Positions 46,253 through 56,285 are shown, counted from the first letter of the stretch. The stretch is 64,000 nt of DNA from Solibacillus merdavium (GCF_014836935.1 NZ_JACSPW010000002.1:186001-250000); one strand, 5' to 3'. Translations and numbers: made by a program. Notes: a model not told the origin generated them from the sequence alone.

Positions 46253-47116
46253 TTATTTTCCCCCATTTGATTTATCTTTATTTAAACTTTGTGTTAATCG
46301 GTCTACGATTATCGCAAAGATAACTAAACTAATACCTGCAACAAATCCGTTCCCAATTTGTGCACGTTGTAATGCTGATAATACTTCACGGCCTAATCCC
46401 GGTGCACCAATCATCGATGCAATAACAACCATCGATAAAGATAATAGTACTGTTTGGTTAATGCCGGCCATTATAGTAGCCTTGGAAAGTGGTAATTCTA
46501 CTTTTAATAACTTTTGTGTAAACGTACTACCATAAGAGTCCGCTGCCTCGATTAAGTGCTTTGGAACTTGGCGAATACCTAAATTTGTGAAGCGTACAGT
46601 TGGTGGTAATGCGAAGATTACTGAGGCAAATACACCTGGTACGACACCAATTCCGAAAAATGCAACCGCTGGAATTAAGTAAACGAACCCTGGCATTGTT
46701 TGCATAAAGTCTAAAATTGGTTTTAATATTTCTTCTACCACTTTAGATTTCGACATGAGTATGCCAAGTGGTATACCTATAATAATCGCGATTAAACTTG
46801 AAAACATTACAAGTGTAAATGTATTCATCAACTGATCCCAAAGCCCTTGGTTTAAAATAAATAGTAGACCAAGAATAGAGAAAATAGCTAAGCCGAACTT
46901 TTTACCCGTTGCGAAAAACGCTAAAACTGCAACGATTAACATAAATACATATGGTGGAATGGATGTTAATGTGGATGTCACAAAATCCATTAAATCTGCA
47001 CCATTATTTTGAATAAAACGGAATTGGGAAGAAAACGTATCTGTCACAATATCCATTAGTTTTTCTACATTTTCAGCTACCGGAATTGGCGTCGCTAAAT
47101 TTAATAGTTTACTCAT
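46253..47116 (-). CDS. opuAB: Glycine betaine ABC transporter permease
   Basis: 287 aa with about six to seven hydrophobic helices and the binding-protein-dependent permease core. The EAA-like loop [31 protein letters not shown] contacts the ATPase. The N-terminal ~45 residues form an amphipathic extension seen in OpuAB. It overlaps opuAA by 8 nt (47109-47116), so translation is coupled. Confidence 0.94.
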   Translation of the reverse strand: MSKLLNLATPIPVAENVEKLMDIVTDTFSSQFRFIQNNGADLMDFVTSTLTSIPPYVFMLIVAVLAFFATGKKFGLAIFSILGLLFILNQGLWDQLMNTFTLVMFSSLIAIIIGIPLGILMSKSKVVEEILKPILDFMQTMPGFVYLIPAVAFFGIGVVPGVFASVIFALPPTVRFTNLGIRQVPKHLIEAADSYGSTFTQKLLKVELPLSKATIMAGINQTVLLSLSMVVIASMIGAPGLGREVLSALQRAQIGNGFVAGISLVIFAIIVDRLTQSLNKDKSNGGK

Positions 47117-48308
47117 TGTCTACACCCCCATTTTTTTCAGAGGCTAATGACTCTAGTACAACTCCACGAATAAGGACACCGCGCAGTTTCCCTTCTTCAA
47201 CAACAGCAACTGGTGTCGGTGAATCGGAAATAACCGATAAAATTTCCTGAATAACTGTAGATGGTTCTACAATTGGCATATCGTTACGTAAAATCGACTT
47301 CAGTGATTTTTCGCCAGATTTCGCTAGGTTCAGTGCATCATTAGCAGTAATATAGCCTAAATATTTTCGAGCTTTATCTACTGCGAGTAATACACTCACT
47401 TTATCTTCTTTCATACGCTGTAATGCTACTTTTGGTCCCTCATGATCAATTTGAATTGTCATTGGTCGAATCATTGCATTTTCCGCAGTTAATACTTTCG
47501 AACGGTCTACATCCTCTAAGAATGATCGGACATATTCGTTTGCAGGATTTGTTAAAATTTCTTCCCCAGTTCCAACTTGAATAATTTTCCCATCTTTCAT
47601 AATGGCAATTCGATCACCAATACGAAGTGCTTCATTCAGATCATGTGTAATAAAGACAATAGTTTTTTGTAAATTAGCTTGTAATTCTAATAGCTCATCT
47701 TGCATTTCTTTTCGAATGAGCGGATCAAGAGCAGAAAAAGCTTCATCCATTAAAATAATTTCTGTATCATTTGCTAAAGCACGTGCAAGTCCTACACGTT
47801 GTTGCATACCACCTGATAATTGATCTGGATATTGGTCTTTATAGGAGAGCAACCCTGCATTTTGTAAAGCCTTTTCTGCTTTTAATCGTCTTTCCTCTTT
47901 CGGAATGCCTCGGATTTCTAGGCCATACTCTGCGTTTTGCAAAATTGTACGTTGTGGGAATAATGCGAAGTTTTGAAACACCATGCTCATTTTTTCTCTT
48001 CGGACAATTTGTAAGCTCTTTTTATTCAAGTTTGTAATGTTCTGGTTATCTATATATATATCACCGCTTGTTGGTTGAATTAATCGGTTTAACAGTCGTA
48101 TTAATGTTGACTTCCCACTTCCTGAAAGCCCCATAATCACGAAAATCTCACCTTCTTCAATCGTTAAACTTGCTTCATATACACCTACAGTGGCATTTGT
48201 TTCTTTTAAAATCTGTTCTTTAGATTTTTCCTGCTTAACTAATTTCAATGCTTGTGATGTGTTTTTCCCAAATACTTTTGTGACTCGTTCAATCTTAATT
48301 TTCCCCAT
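47109..48308 (-). CDS. opuAA: Glycine betaine ABC transporter ATP-binding protein with CBS domains
   Basis: 399 aa. ABC ATPase with Walker [10 protein letters not shown] (60-68), Q-loop, signature [10 protein letters not shown], Walker [12 protein letters not shown] and H-loop FITHD. Two C-terminal CBS domains (~275-395), as in OpuA, act in osmosensing and c-di-AMP control. Start ATG 48308 (AGGAAG at 6 nt); the upstream ATG 48341 lies in the operator region. First gene of the opuA operon. Its promoter carries two tandem inverted repeats next to a BusR-like regulator gene. Confidence 0.95.
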   Translation of the reverse strand: MGKIKIERVTKVFGKNTSQALKLVKQEKSKEQILKETNATVGVYEASLTIEEGEIFVIMGLSGSGKSTLIRLLNRLIQPTSGDIYIDNQNITNLNKKSLQIVRREKMSMVFQNFALFPQRTILQNAEYGLEIRGIPKEERRLKAEKALQNAGLLSYKDQYPDQLSGGMQQRVGLARALANDTEIILMDEAFSALDPLIRKEMQDELLELQANLQKTIVFITHDLNEALRIGDRIAIMKDGKIIQVGTGEEILTNPANEYVRSFLEDVDRSKVLTAENAMIRPMTIQIDHEGPKVALQRMKEDKVSVLLAVDKARKYLGYITANDALNLAKSGEKSLKSILRNDMPIVEPSTVIQEILSVISDSPTPVAVVEEGKLRGVLIRGVVLESLASEKNGGVDNE

Positions 48309-48341
48309 AATCCACTTCCTATAATTATAAATTTCATACAA

Positions 48342-48407
48342 GTAACAACTCTTTTATTCTATCGGGTTGTTACAGGCAACAACTCCAATATTAATAGGCG
48401 TTGTTAC
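48342..48407. promoter_or_regulatory. Two tandem spaced inverted repeats over the opuA promoter (candidate BusR operators)
   Basis: GTAACAAC (48342-48349) with GTTGTTAC (48366-48373), and GCAACAAC (48376-48383) with GTTGTTAC (48400-48407). Each pair has a 16-nt gap, and the two pairs are 34 nt apart. The second pair overlaps the opuA promoter. Symmetry and placement fit a repressor that needs two distant half-sites, as BusR does. Confidence 0.75.
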
Positions 48408-48416
48408 TTTTGTCAA
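48388..48416 (-). promoter_or_regulatory. Sigma-A promoter of opuAA-AB-AC
   Basis: TTGACA (48416..48411), 17-nt spacer and TAATAT (48393..48388) on the minus strand. One operator half-site lies inside the spacer. Confidence 0.82.
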
Positions 48417-48469
48417 ATAAGAAGTGTTAATTTTAAAATTCAAAAAAAGAAATAGTTTTCATGAAACAG

Positions 48470-48506
48470 AAAAAACTACTACCGAGCGAGATTCCGGTAG
48501 TAGTTT
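48470..48506 (-). terminator. Terminator of the busR-like gene
   Basis: AAACTACTACCG/CGGTAGTAGTTT perfect 12-bp stem, then TTT on the minus strand; it separates the regulator from the opuA promoter. Confidence 0.85.
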
Positions 48507-48558
48507 GTTTTTATGACAAATATGACAAGCTTCACTAAAGCTAAATGAAATGGTTACT

Positions 48559-49185
48559 TTAAAGTTGTAAAAAGTGTTTCACATTTGAGTAGCATTCATC
48601 TTTACCTATAAAAAATAATGTATCGCCAGCAGATATTGTGGCGTACGGACCAGGAGAAACAATTAATTCATGATCCTTTTTGATGCCTATAATTGTTGCT
48701 CCAGTTTGTTGCCAAAAGTTAATTTCCCCAATATTTTTTGATAAATAAGGGCATTGCTCCGTAATATCAATTTGAAAAGGGACAAAGGGATTTATTGATT
48801 GATATCTGCTTGTCCGATTAACCATTTCTACTAGCGTTTCCTGGAAGTTATTTAATTCATCAATCTGTCTTCCAATACTATCTGTTAATTGCTTTTGCAA
48901 ATCTCGTATTGACTTTACTCCCTGTAATCGTTGAATGTATTTGGCTGCATTTTCGTACGAAACGATTACTACACCGCTTCCTTTTGTTGCCTCAACGATA
49001 TTTAAATCCTGTAAAACGGCAATTGCTCTTCTCGCTGTTTCCGAAGAGACATTGTATTGAGAAGCTAGTGATGAACGTGCATAAATTTTTTCCCCGACAA
49101 TATATTTTTTTTCAACAATTTTCGCTGCAATATCTTCTGCAATCACTTGATACTTTGGCTGTTTAATTTGGATTTTTTTCTCCAT
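48559..49185 (-). CDS. BusR-like GntR-family regulator with RCK_C domain
   Basis: 208 aa: N-terminal GntR winged helix (~5-75, SLASQYNVSSETARRAIAVLQDLNIVEATKGSGVVI), a central helix (~80-120) and a C-terminal RCK_C/TrkA-C domain (~125-208, GATIIGIKKDHELIVSPGPYATISAGDTLFFIG). This pairing is that of BusR, the c-di-AMP-dependent repressor of the glycine-betaine transporter busAB in lactococci and streptococci. It lies directly upstream of opuA. Start ATG 49185, 8 nt after AAAGGAG; the GTG at 49194 is too close to the SD. Ligand not provable from sequence. Confidence 0.85.
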   Translation of the reverse strand: MEKKIQIKQPKYQVIAEDIAAKIVEKKYIVGEKIYARSSLASQYNVSSETARRAIAVLQDLNIVEATKGSGVVIVSYENAAKYIQRLQGVKSIRDLQKQLTDSIGRQIDELNNFQETLVEMVNRTSRYQSINPFVPFQIDITEQCPYLSKNIGEINFWQQTGATIIGIKKDHELIVSPGPYATISAGDTLFFIGKDECYSNVKHFLQL

Positions 49186-49194
49186 TATTTGCAC

Positions 49195-49503
49195 TCCTTT
49201 GTGCTATGTTCAAAAGATAAGTATATTTCAATATCTTTACTCTATCGAAATTATATACGTTTTTTTCATAACCGCAAATTTACTTTTCAATGTTTCTTAT
49301 TTAAATAGTATTAATTTTACATAAAATTTTAAACATAAACAAATAATACTTTTATCTCTGTCATTCCATTCTCTCTTAACGCCTTATTTTTCTGTTTTTT
49401 GACGAAAAATCTCACTTTAACGCTTCAACTTGATAAACTTCTTTATTATTACGATTAATGATGCTAAAATTTTGATATTGTTAAATTAGAAATAGGTGAA
49501 ATA
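49195..49503. other. AT-rich intergenic region between busR-like gene and permease
   Basis: Divergent promoter region of about 310 nt. AT-rich, with no convincing promoter, palindrome or small ORF seen on either strand. Confidence 0.6.
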
Positions 49504-50889
49504 ATGAAAAAATTATTTAGAAAAAAACCGATTAAGGACCTTTTGCATAAAAGCGATAATTTACAACTTCCAAAAACATTGGGTGCATTTGATTTAATAT
49601 TACTCGGTGTAGGAGCAATTGTCGGAACAGGTATATTCATCTTGCCAGGAACTGTTTCAGCTCTTCATGCAGGACCCGGCATCATTTTTTCTTTCGTCAT
49701 TGCAGCTATAGTGTGTGCATTGGCCGCGCTCTGTTATTCAGAGTTCTCTTCGACTGTCCCAGTGACAGGTAGCGCTTATTCTTATAGTTATATCGTTTTT
49801 GGTGAAATCATCGCTTGGCTAGTTGGTTGGTCATTGTTACTCGAATACGGACTTGCTACAGCAGCAGTGGCTACTGGATGGTCGGGTTACTTCACTTCAC
49901 TATTAGAAGGGTTTAATATTCACATTCCTTTAGCTTTAACTGGAGCATTTAGCCCCGAAGAAGGCACTTACATTAATTTACCAGCTATTTGCATTATTTT
50001 TGTAATCGGAATTTTGCTAACTTTGGGAATGAAAGAATCTGCAAGATTCAATGCATTATTAGTTGCGATAAAAGTGGGCGTTATTTTATTATTTATTGGT
50101 GTCGGTGTATTTTACGTAAAGCCGGAAAACTGGACACCCTTTTTACCATTCGGTATGAGCGGTGTATTTACTGGTGCTGCACTCGTATTTTTCGCTTACT
50201 TAGGATTTGACGCAGTTTCTTCTGCAGCCGAAGAGGTTAAAAACCCACAGCGTAATATGCCAATTGGAATTATCGGTTCCTTATTTATTTGTACATTGCT
50301 TTATGTGGTCGTTTCATTAGTATTAACAGGTATTGTCCCTTACACAAATTTAAATGTGACAGATCCCGTTTCTTTTGCGATGCAAGTCATCAATCAAGAG
50401 TGGGCAGCTGGCATTATTTCTTTAGGCGCAGTAATTGGAATGATGACCGTTATTTTAGTGATGATGTACGGGGGAACTCGTCTATTAATGGCATTTGCCC
50501 GGGATGGTTTAATGCCAAAAATATTTGCACAATTAAGTCCAAAACGTAAAACTCCTGTGAAAAATACATGGATTTTTACAATTGTCATTTCTTTTTTTGC
50601 TGGATTTATTCCGTTGGAGACTTTAGCAGAACTAGTAAACATGGGAACATTAATTGCATTTATTTTCGTTTCAGCCGGTATTTTGAATTTAAGAAAAAAC
50701 AAAAACTTGCCGCCTAATGGATTTAAAGTGCCTTTCTATCCTGTTTTGCCAATCGTATCGCTGATTTTATGTATTTTCCTAATTACACAGCTGTCCATGC
50801 AGACTTGGGCTGCTTGTGGCATATGGTTCATTATTGGACTTATTATTTATTTACTTTATGGAAAAAGAAAATCAACTTTAAATCGTTAA
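49504..50889 (+). CDS. APC-family amino acid permease (YfnA-like)
   Basis: 461 aa with 12 hydrophobic helices. The N-terminal amphipathic KSDNLQLPKTLGAFDLILLGVGAIVGTGIFILPG matches the CAT-type subgroup of YfnA. Helix 6 to 8 motifs, including FFAYLGFDAVSSAAEEVKNPQRNMPIGI, are typical. Substrate probably a neutral or branched amino acid or cationic residue; not resolvable. Start ATG 49504 with AGGTGA. Single gene with its own terminator. Confidence 0.9.
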   Translation: MKKLFRKKPIKDLLHKSDNLQLPKTLGAFDLILLGVGAIVGTGIFILPGTVSALHAGPGIIFSFVIAAIVCALAALCYSEFSSTVPVTGSAYSYSYIVFGEIIAWLVGWSLLLEYGLATAAVATGWSGYFTSLLEGFNIHIPLALTGAFSPEEGTYINLPAICIIFVIGILLTLGMKESARFNALLVAIKVGVILLFIGVGVFYVKPENWTPFLPFGMSGVFTGAALVFFAYLGFDAVSSAAEEVKNPQRNMPIGIIGSLFICTLLYVVVSLVLTGIVPYTNLNVTDPVSFAMQVINQEWAAGIISLGAVIGMMTVILVMMYGGTRLLMAFARDGLMPKIFAQLSPKRKTPVKNTWIFTIVISFFAGFIPLETLAELVNMGTLIAFIFVSAGILNLRKNKNLPPNGFKVPFYPVLPIVSLILCIFLITQLSMQTWAACGIWFIIGLIIYLLYGKRKSTLNR

Positions 50890-50897
50890 TTTATCCT

Positions 50898-50942
50898 AGC
50901 CCTATGTTAAATGTTCATTCATTCAACATAGGCTTTTTTTTG
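50898..50942 (+). terminator. Terminator of the amino acid permease gene
   Basis: CCTATGTT/AACATAGG stem followed by CTTTTTTTTG on the plus strand. Confidence 0.85.
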
Positions 50943-51039
50943 TATTCTGACCTTATCAAATTGTTTATTTTTGAACCTTTTATAGGTGCCAATATATTGC
51001 TAATATGATAGATAATTTCAAATAGAAGGAGAATTATTT

Positions 51040-51582
51040 ATGCAAACAACAACAAGGTCTGTATCTGCCTCATCCGACAAAACAAAGGATTTAATTATTA
51101 CGAGCTTACTTATTTCTCTAGTTTTTACCGCAACATTCTTTATTAATATTCGATTGCCTATAGCAGCAAACGGTGGCCTCGTACATTTGGGATCGGCAAT
51201 GCTTTTTATTGTAGCGATACTATTTGGCCCTAAAAAGGGAGCAATTGCAGGAGCATTTGGAATGGCCTTGTTTGATATTCTATCCGGGTGGACATTATGG
51301 GCGCCTTTCACTTTCATTACACGTGGAATTCAAGGCTATATCGTAGGTAAAATTGCTAGGGTAAACGGCAAAAATGGTGATAGTTTTATATACAATATTA
51401 TTGCGGTTGTAGTATCGATTCCCTTTATGTTGGGCGGCTATTATATTTGCGAGCGTGTGTTGTATGGAAACTGGATTATTCCGTTAGCTTCTATTCCCGG
51501 CAATCTCGTACAAAATACAGTCGGACTTATTATTGCTATACCTGTTTGCATTGCATTGAAAAAGCTGTCGATTTTTAAATAA
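51040..51582 (+). CDS. ECF transporter S component
   Basis: 180 aa with six hydrophobic helices after a short soluble head, the size of an S component. The first helices (ITSLLISLVFTATFFINIRLP) and VHLGSAMLFIVAILFGPKKGAIAGAFGMALFD are typical of vitamin-type S subunits. No EcfA/EcfT gene is nearby, so it would use a shared energising module (group II). The substrate cannot be read, and no riboswitch is visible upstream. Start ATG 51040 after AAGGAG. Confidence 0.8.
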   Translation: MQTTTRSVSASSDKTKDLIITSLLISLVFTATFFINIRLPIAANGGLVHLGSAMLFIVAILFGPKKGAIAGAFGMALFDILSGWTLWAPFTFITRGIQGYIVGKIARVNGKNGDSFIYNIIAVVVSIPFMLGGYYICERVLYGNWIIPLASIPGNLVQNTVGLIIAIPVCIALKKLSIFK

Positions 51583-51585
51583 TTA

Positions 51586-51621
51586 AAAAGGCTAGCGATC
51601 ACTTGTTGTCGCTAACCTTTT
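51586..51621. terminator. Bidirectional terminator between ECF S component and isochorismatase genes
   Basis: AAAAGGCTAGCGA/TCGCTAACCTTTT stem (one mismatch) with a 10-nt loop. The genes converge here. Confidence 0.85.
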
Positions 51622-51626
51622 CCCTC

Positions 51627-52166
51627 TTATTTCACTAATTTACTGATTGTTTTAAATACGTCGCCTTTTGCCACTTGCTGCATTTCAAATAAGGCCATTT
51701 CTACGCTTGTTAAGGTAGCTCCAAGTTGTACCATTTTCTGTATGCCTATTTCACTGTTCCGTGCAGTACGTGACGATACACAATCTGCCAGCACGTCCAC
51801 TTCATAGCCATTCGCAAGTAAATGTGCAGCCGTTTGATAGACGCAAATATGTGTTTCAATGCCAGCTAGTAGAATTTTTTTGCGCCCCGTTTGCTCTAAA
51901 GCACGTACAAACTCCTCTGTATCGTATGCACTAAACGTAATTTTTTCGATTGGTTTTTCATCTTCTAAATGTTTTGCAATACGTTCATCTGTTGCTCCGA
52001 GCCCCTTAGGATACTGCTCAAGCCATAAAATTGGTAACTCAAGTAGCTTTGCCCCTTGTACCACATTGGCTATATTGTTTATGATAAATTCACTTTCATC
52101 GACAATTTGGGCCAATTTCCCCTGGATATCAATAAGTACTAGTACCGCTTCTTCTTTTTTAAGCAT
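51627..52166 (-). CDS. Isochorismatase-like cysteine hydrolase (YcaC type)
   Basis: 179 aa. The catalytic triad of the family is intact: D13 (LIDIQ), K75 (EKITF) and C108 (THICVYQTA), with the cis-peptide before Cys. The actual substrate class (amide, nicotinamide or isochorismate) is not decidable; the triad is typical of hydrolases of amides, and the protein has no isochorismate-specific neighbour. Start ATG 52166 after GGGGAGG. Alone between two convergent units. Confidence 0.88.
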   Translation of the reverse strand: MLKKEEAVLVLIDIQGKLAQIVDESEFIINNIANVVQGAKLLELPILWLEQYPKGLGATDERIAKHLEDEKPIEKITFSAYDTEEFVRALEQTGRKKILLAGIETHICVYQTAAHLLANGYEVDVLADCVSSRTARNSEIGIQKMVQLGATLTSVEMALFEMQQVAKGDVFKTISKLVK

Positions 52167-52292
52167 TAAAATTCCTCCCCTTTACATCATTCTACTATAT
52201 TATACTGAATTTATCGGATAAAAGAATCCTATAGTCTGCATTGAAACGAAATAGAGTACCATGTATAGTGATAATAGAAATGGAGGATTTAC

Positions 52293-52769
52293 ATGCTACG
52301 TCTTAGTTGGCTCATAAGTTTGGGCATTAGTTTATTTGGTGTAATGATTATTCAGCACTTTTTTACGGTTAAGCCAGATGATGTTGCCGATGGCGGTAAT
52401 CTTGGTGCACTTGGTTTAGCACTTGTCGCACCATTTATATTATTAAGCTTATTTATTACATATCGCTTTTTTGTTGTAAGCGCGCGCAATGCTAAAGATC
52501 ATATAATGCGGATGATCTATTTTATATTTGGCGTTGCTCTGCTCGTTGTTTTGATTTTTTATGCAATTGACTTTAAAGATAGTGTATATGCTTCGCTTGG
52601 AGGCGACACGAGTACACCCGGCTCTGTCATTTTTGGGTTTCCAGGTTTAAATGAATATACAAACCATGTCTTTTTAAACTTTTACACTTTTGGCATCGTA
52701 CATACAATCAGTGGTCTAATCGGCACAATTGTAGGAATGACAAAGTCTGATAAACAAATTCAACCGTAA
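52293..52769 (+). CDS. Predicted membrane protein of unknown function
   Basis: 158 aa with four hydrophobic helices (~5-25, 40-62, 70-92 and 125-150) and a 30-residue outside loop rich in Gly/Ser/Thr. I do not recognise the family; the name is left open. Start ATG 52293 with GGAGG. It lies alone just before pheT on the other strand, with a shared terminator. Confidence 0.78.
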   Translation: MLRLSWLISLGISLFGVMIIQHFFTVKPDDVADGGNLGALGLALVAPFILLSLFITYRFFVVSARNAKDHIMRMIYFIFGVALLVVLIFYAIDFKDSVYASLGGDTSTPGSVIFGFPGLNEYTNHVFLNFYTFGIVHTISGLIGTIVGMTKSDKQIQP

Positions 52770-52771
52770 AT

Positions 52772-52808
52772 AAAACCCGAATGCTAAAAAATTGTGCATT
52801 CGGGTTTT
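52772..52808. terminator. Bidirectional terminator between the membrane protein and pheT
   Basis: AAAACCCGAATGC/GCATTCGGGTTTT perfect 13-bp stem with an 11-nt loop. Confidence 0.9.
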
Positions 52809-52824
52809 AAATATATTTATGAAA

Positions 52825-55230
52825 TTATCTTACTTCTGCGCCAGCTTGTGCTAATGCTTTTAATACTTTATTATGTGCTGCAACTACTTCTTCATCTGTT
52901 AGTGTACGCTCTGGGTCAAAGTATGTTAATGAGAATGCCACTGATTTTTTACCAGCCGTCATTTTTTCCCCTGCATATACATCAAATACTTTTACATCCT
53001 TTAATAAAGAAGTGCCTGCACCTTTAATAATGCTTACAATTTCGCCTGCTGGAGTCGCTATATCCAGTTCTAATGCGATATCACGGCTCATTGCCGGGAA
53101 GCGCGGAATCATTGAATAAACAAGCTCTTCTTGTGTCGCACTTAAAATGGCATGCAAGTTTAATTCGGCTACATACGTTTCTTTTACATCAAATGCCTTT
53201 TGCTCTTGTGGGTGAAGCTGAGCAATGACCCCAACTTTCTCGCCATCCAATAATACATCAGCTGTACGACCAGGATGTAAGCCGTCTACTTGCGCTTTTA
53301 CATAGCCTACACGAGAAGATAAGCCTAATTTTGCAAATACCGCTTCTACAATACCTTTTGCAACGAAGAAATCAACGTTTTTCTTCTCACCTTGCCATGT
53401 ATTATCAATCCATTTACCTGTTAATACAAGTGCCAAGTGCTCTTCTTCAAATGGAAGTTCTTCCGCAGTTTGACCAAGGAATACAGAACCAATTTCATAT
53501 AATGCCACTGTTTCCGCCTGACGTGCTACGTTATAGCTTGCCGCCTCTACTAAGTGAGGCATTAAGCTCTGACGTAGTGTAGAGCGCTCTTCAGACATAG
53601 GCATTAATAACTTTGTCGTCTCTTCAGCTTTTAGAGCAAACTTTTGAGCATGGGAAGCAGAAGTTAAAGAATAAGTTACTGCTTGGTATAGACCTGCTCC
53701 TTCCATAACATTACGTACAATACGGCGTCCTGCTTGATATGGCGTTAAGCGGCCAACTTGATCACTCGCCGGTAAGCTTACAGGAATCTCATCGTAGCCA
53801 TACATACGTGCTATTTCTTCCACGATATCTTCCGGAATTTTAATATCCTGACGTCGTGTCGGAGCATCAATGATTAATAAACCATTAACTGCTTCCACAT
53901 CAAATTTTAAGCGCTCTAAAATGGACAGCATATCCTCTAAAGATATCTTCATACCTAAGCGGCCATTAATGAAGTCAGGTGATACAACTACACGGGCTGG
54001 TGTCTTATCTAACTCATCAACAAGCACTGTACCTTCCAGTACTTCTCCCCCTGCTAATTCAGCAAGTAACTGTGCTGCACGTTCAGCAGCAGGAAGGACA
54101 CGGTTCGGATCTACACCTTTTTCAAAACGTGCAGAAGAATCCGAACGTAAGCCAATTTCTTTTGAAGTACGACGTACAGATGCTGGGTTGAAGTATGCAG
54201 ATTCGATTACTACTGTCGTTGTAGTATTTGATACTTCTGATTTAGCACCGCCCATAACACCTGCTACTGCTTCAGCTTCTTGACCATTTGTAATAACAAG
54301 GTTATGTGGTTGTAATTTACGCTCCTGATCATCAAGAGTCGTCATCACTTCCCCTTCACGAGCCATACGTGTAACGATTTCACCAGTTGCTAACTTGTCA
54401 TAGTCGAACGCATGTAATGGTTGACCGTACTCCATTAATACGTAGTTTGTAATATCGACTACGTTATTGTGTGGGCGTACACCTGCTGCCATTAGCGCAT
54501 GCTGCAACCATAATGGAGATTCTTTTACTTCAATGTTTTTCACAACTTTCGCTGCGTACATTGGGTTTGCTTCTTTATCTTCTACTGTTAATTTTAATAC
54601 ATCTGCCGCTTTTTCAGCTGAAGCTGTATAATTAATTTTCGGTAATTTTACATCTTGAGATAAAATTGCTGCTACTTCATAAGCAACACCAAGCATACTT
54701 AATGCATCCGAACGATTGGGTGTTAAACCAAGCTCAAGTACTGTATCACGTAAGCCTAAAACTTCTAATGCATCCGCACCTGGAGTTGAATCTGCAGGTA
54801 AAACATAAATTCCTTCAGCATAAGCTTTTGGCACAAGCCGACCTTCAATGCCTAACTCTTGAAGTGAACAAATCATACCGTTCGATTCTTGACCACGTAA
54901 TTTTGCCTTTTTAATTTTAATGCCTCCAGGTAATTTCGCACCTGGACGCGCTACGATTACTTTTTGACCTGCATCTACATTTGGAGCACCACAAACGATT
55001 TGTTGAAGTTCTTCTTCGCCAACGTCTACTTGGCACACATTTAATTTATCTGCTTCCGGGTGCTTTTCTTTTGATACAACATGACCAACTACAACATTTG
55101 ACATCCCTAGTGAACGGTCAATTACTGCGTCTACCTCAATCCCCGCACGCGTAATTTTTTCTGCTAATTCATTTGCTTCTAAAGAAGAAATATCTACATA
55201 TTGACTTAACCATTTTAATGAAACTAACAT
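52825..55230 (-). CDS. pheT: Phenylalanine--tRNA ligase beta subunit
   Basis: 801 aa, the bacterial pheT length. In order: N-terminal domain with tRNA-binding (EMAP-like) OB-fold (~40-150), B3/B4 editing domain (~210-380), B5 domain (~410-480), core region with YSLTSASHAQK, and C-terminal ferredoxin-fold anticodon-binding domain (FPAMSRDIALELD to the end). Forms the alpha2beta2 synthetase with PheS. Start ATG 55230 after GAAGGAGG, 17 nt downstream of pheS; controlled by the shared T-box leader. Confidence 0.97.
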   Translation of the reverse strand: MLVSLKWLSQYVDISSLEANELAEKITRAGIEVDAVIDRSLGMSNVVVGHVVSKEKHPEADKLNVCQVDVGEEELQQIVCGAPNVDAGQKVIVARPGAKLPGGIKIKKAKLRGQESNGMICSLQELGIEGRLVPKAYAEGIYVLPADSTPGADALEVLGLRDTVLELGLTPNRSDALSMLGVAYEVAAILSQDVKLPKINYTASAEKAADVLKLTVEDKEANPMYAAKVVKNIEVKESPLWLQHALMAAGVRPHNNVVDITNYVLMEYGQPLHAFDYDKLATGEIVTRMAREGEVMTTLDDQERKLQPHNLVITNGQEAEAVAGVMGGAKSEVSNTTTTVVIESAYFNPASVRRTSKEIGLRSDSSARFEKGVDPNRVLPAAERAAQLLAELAGGEVLEGTVLVDELDKTPARVVVSPDFINGRLGMKISLEDMLSILERLKFDVEAVNGLLIIDAPTRRQDIKIPEDIVEEIARMYGYDEIPVSLPASDQVGRLTPYQAGRRIVRNVMEGAGLYQAVTYSLTSASHAQKFALKAEETTKLLMPMSEERSTLRQSLMPHLVEAASYNVARQAETVALYEIGSVFLGQTAEELPFEEEHLALVLTGKWIDNTWQGEKKNVDFFVAKGIVEAVFAKLGLSSRVGYVKAQVDGLHPGRTADVLLDGEKVGVIAQLHPQEQKAFDVKETYVAELNLHAILSATQEELVYSMIPRFPAMSRDIALELDIATPAGEIVSIIKGAGTSLLKDVKVFDVYAGEKMTAGKKSVAFSLTYFDPERTLTDEEVVAAHNKVLKALAQAGAEVR

Positions 55231-55247
55231 TTATATTGTCCTCCTTC

Positions 55248-56285
55248 TTACACTTCTGCCTGGTGGAATTGTGATAAGAAGCGCGTGTCATTTGTATAGA
55301 AATGACGAATATCATCCACACCGTATTTTAACATTGCGATACGCTCGGCACCGATTCCGAATGCGAAACCTGAAACAACCGTTGAATCATATCCAGCCAT
55401 TTCAAGTACGTTCGGATGTACCATACCGGCACCTAAAATTTCGATCCAGCCTGTTTGTTTACATACGTTACAGCCTTTACCTGAGCATTTATGACAAGAT
55501 ACGTCCACTTCTACAGATGGCTCTGTGAATGGGAAGAATGATGGACGTAAACGAATTTCGCGTTCTGCACCGAACATTCTTTTCGCAAGGGCATCCAAAG
55601 TACCTTTAAGATCTGACATGCGAATATTTTCACCAATTACAAGACCTTCAATTTGCATGAATTGATGAGAATGTGTTGCATCGTCTGTATCACGACGGAA
55701 TACTTTACCTGGACAAATTACACGAATCGGCTCGCCTTTTTTGGCTTCCATCGTACGTGCCTGTACTGGTGAAGTATGTGTACGTAATAATGTTTCTTCT
55801 GAAATGTAGAATGAATCCTGCATATCCCGAGCTGGATGACCTTTAGGCAAGTTCATCGCTTCAAAATTATAGTAGTCTTTTTCTACTTCCGGACCTTCTA
55901 CAATTTCGTATCCCATTCCTAGGAATAAATCTTCAATTTCTTCAATTACGCGTGTTAAAAGATGGCGGTTTCCTGCACGTACTTTTGCACCTGGTAATGT
56001 TACATCGATTGATTCGTTTTCAAGCTGTGCTAAAATTGCCGCCTCTTCTAATGCAGCTACCTTTTTCTCAAGCTCAGCTGTTACATTTTCGCGTACGGTG
56101 TTCACAAGGGCACCCATTTTCGGGCGTTCTTCAGCTGAAAGTTTCCCCATTCCTTTTAAAAGATCCGTGATTGGTCCTTTTTTACCTAAGTACGCAACAC
56201 GAACTTCGTTTAATGCTTTTAAATCGCCAGCATCAGTAATTTTGGCTAATGCTTCTTGTTCTAATTGCTTTAATTGTTGTTCCAT
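55248..56285 (-). CDS. pheS: Phenylalanine--tRNA ligase alpha subunit
   Basis: 345 aa class II synthetase catalytic subunit. N-terminal coiled coil (~1-85), then class II motif 1, motif 2 ([19 protein letters not shown]) and motif 3 ([14 protein letters not shown]). [17 protein letters not shown] is a Cys4-like insertion seen in Bacillales. Start ATG 56285 after AAGGAGG. The leader of ~530 nt contains a T-box riboswitch and, between it and the gene, a copy of the dispersed palindromic element. Confidence 0.97.
   Translation of the reverse strand: MEQQLKQLEQEALAKITDAGDLKALNEVRVAYLGKKGPITDLLKGMGKLSAEERPKMGALVNTVRENVTAELEKKVAALEEAAILAQLENESIDVTLPGAKVRAGNRHLLTRVIEEIEDLFLGMGYEIVEGPEVEKDYYNFEAMNLPKGHPARDMQDSFYISEETLLRTHTSPVQARTMEAKKGEPIRVICPGKVFRRDTDDATHSHQFMQIEGLVIGENIRMSDLKGTLDALAKRMFGAEREIRLRPSFFPFTEPSVEVDVSCHKCSGKGCNVCKQTGWIEILGAGMVHPNVLEMAGYDSTVVSGFAFGIGAERIAMLKYGVDDIRHFYTNDTRFLSQFHQAEV

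Noticed and set aside
50911-50928. TGTTCATTCATTCAACA resembling a FadR half-site
   Set aside because: It is the loop and inner stem of the permease terminator and lacks the TGAATGA half.
50943-51039. Vitamin riboswitch upstream of the ECF S component
   Set aside because: Only 97 nt between terminator and start, with no TPP, FMN or preQ1 core motifs.
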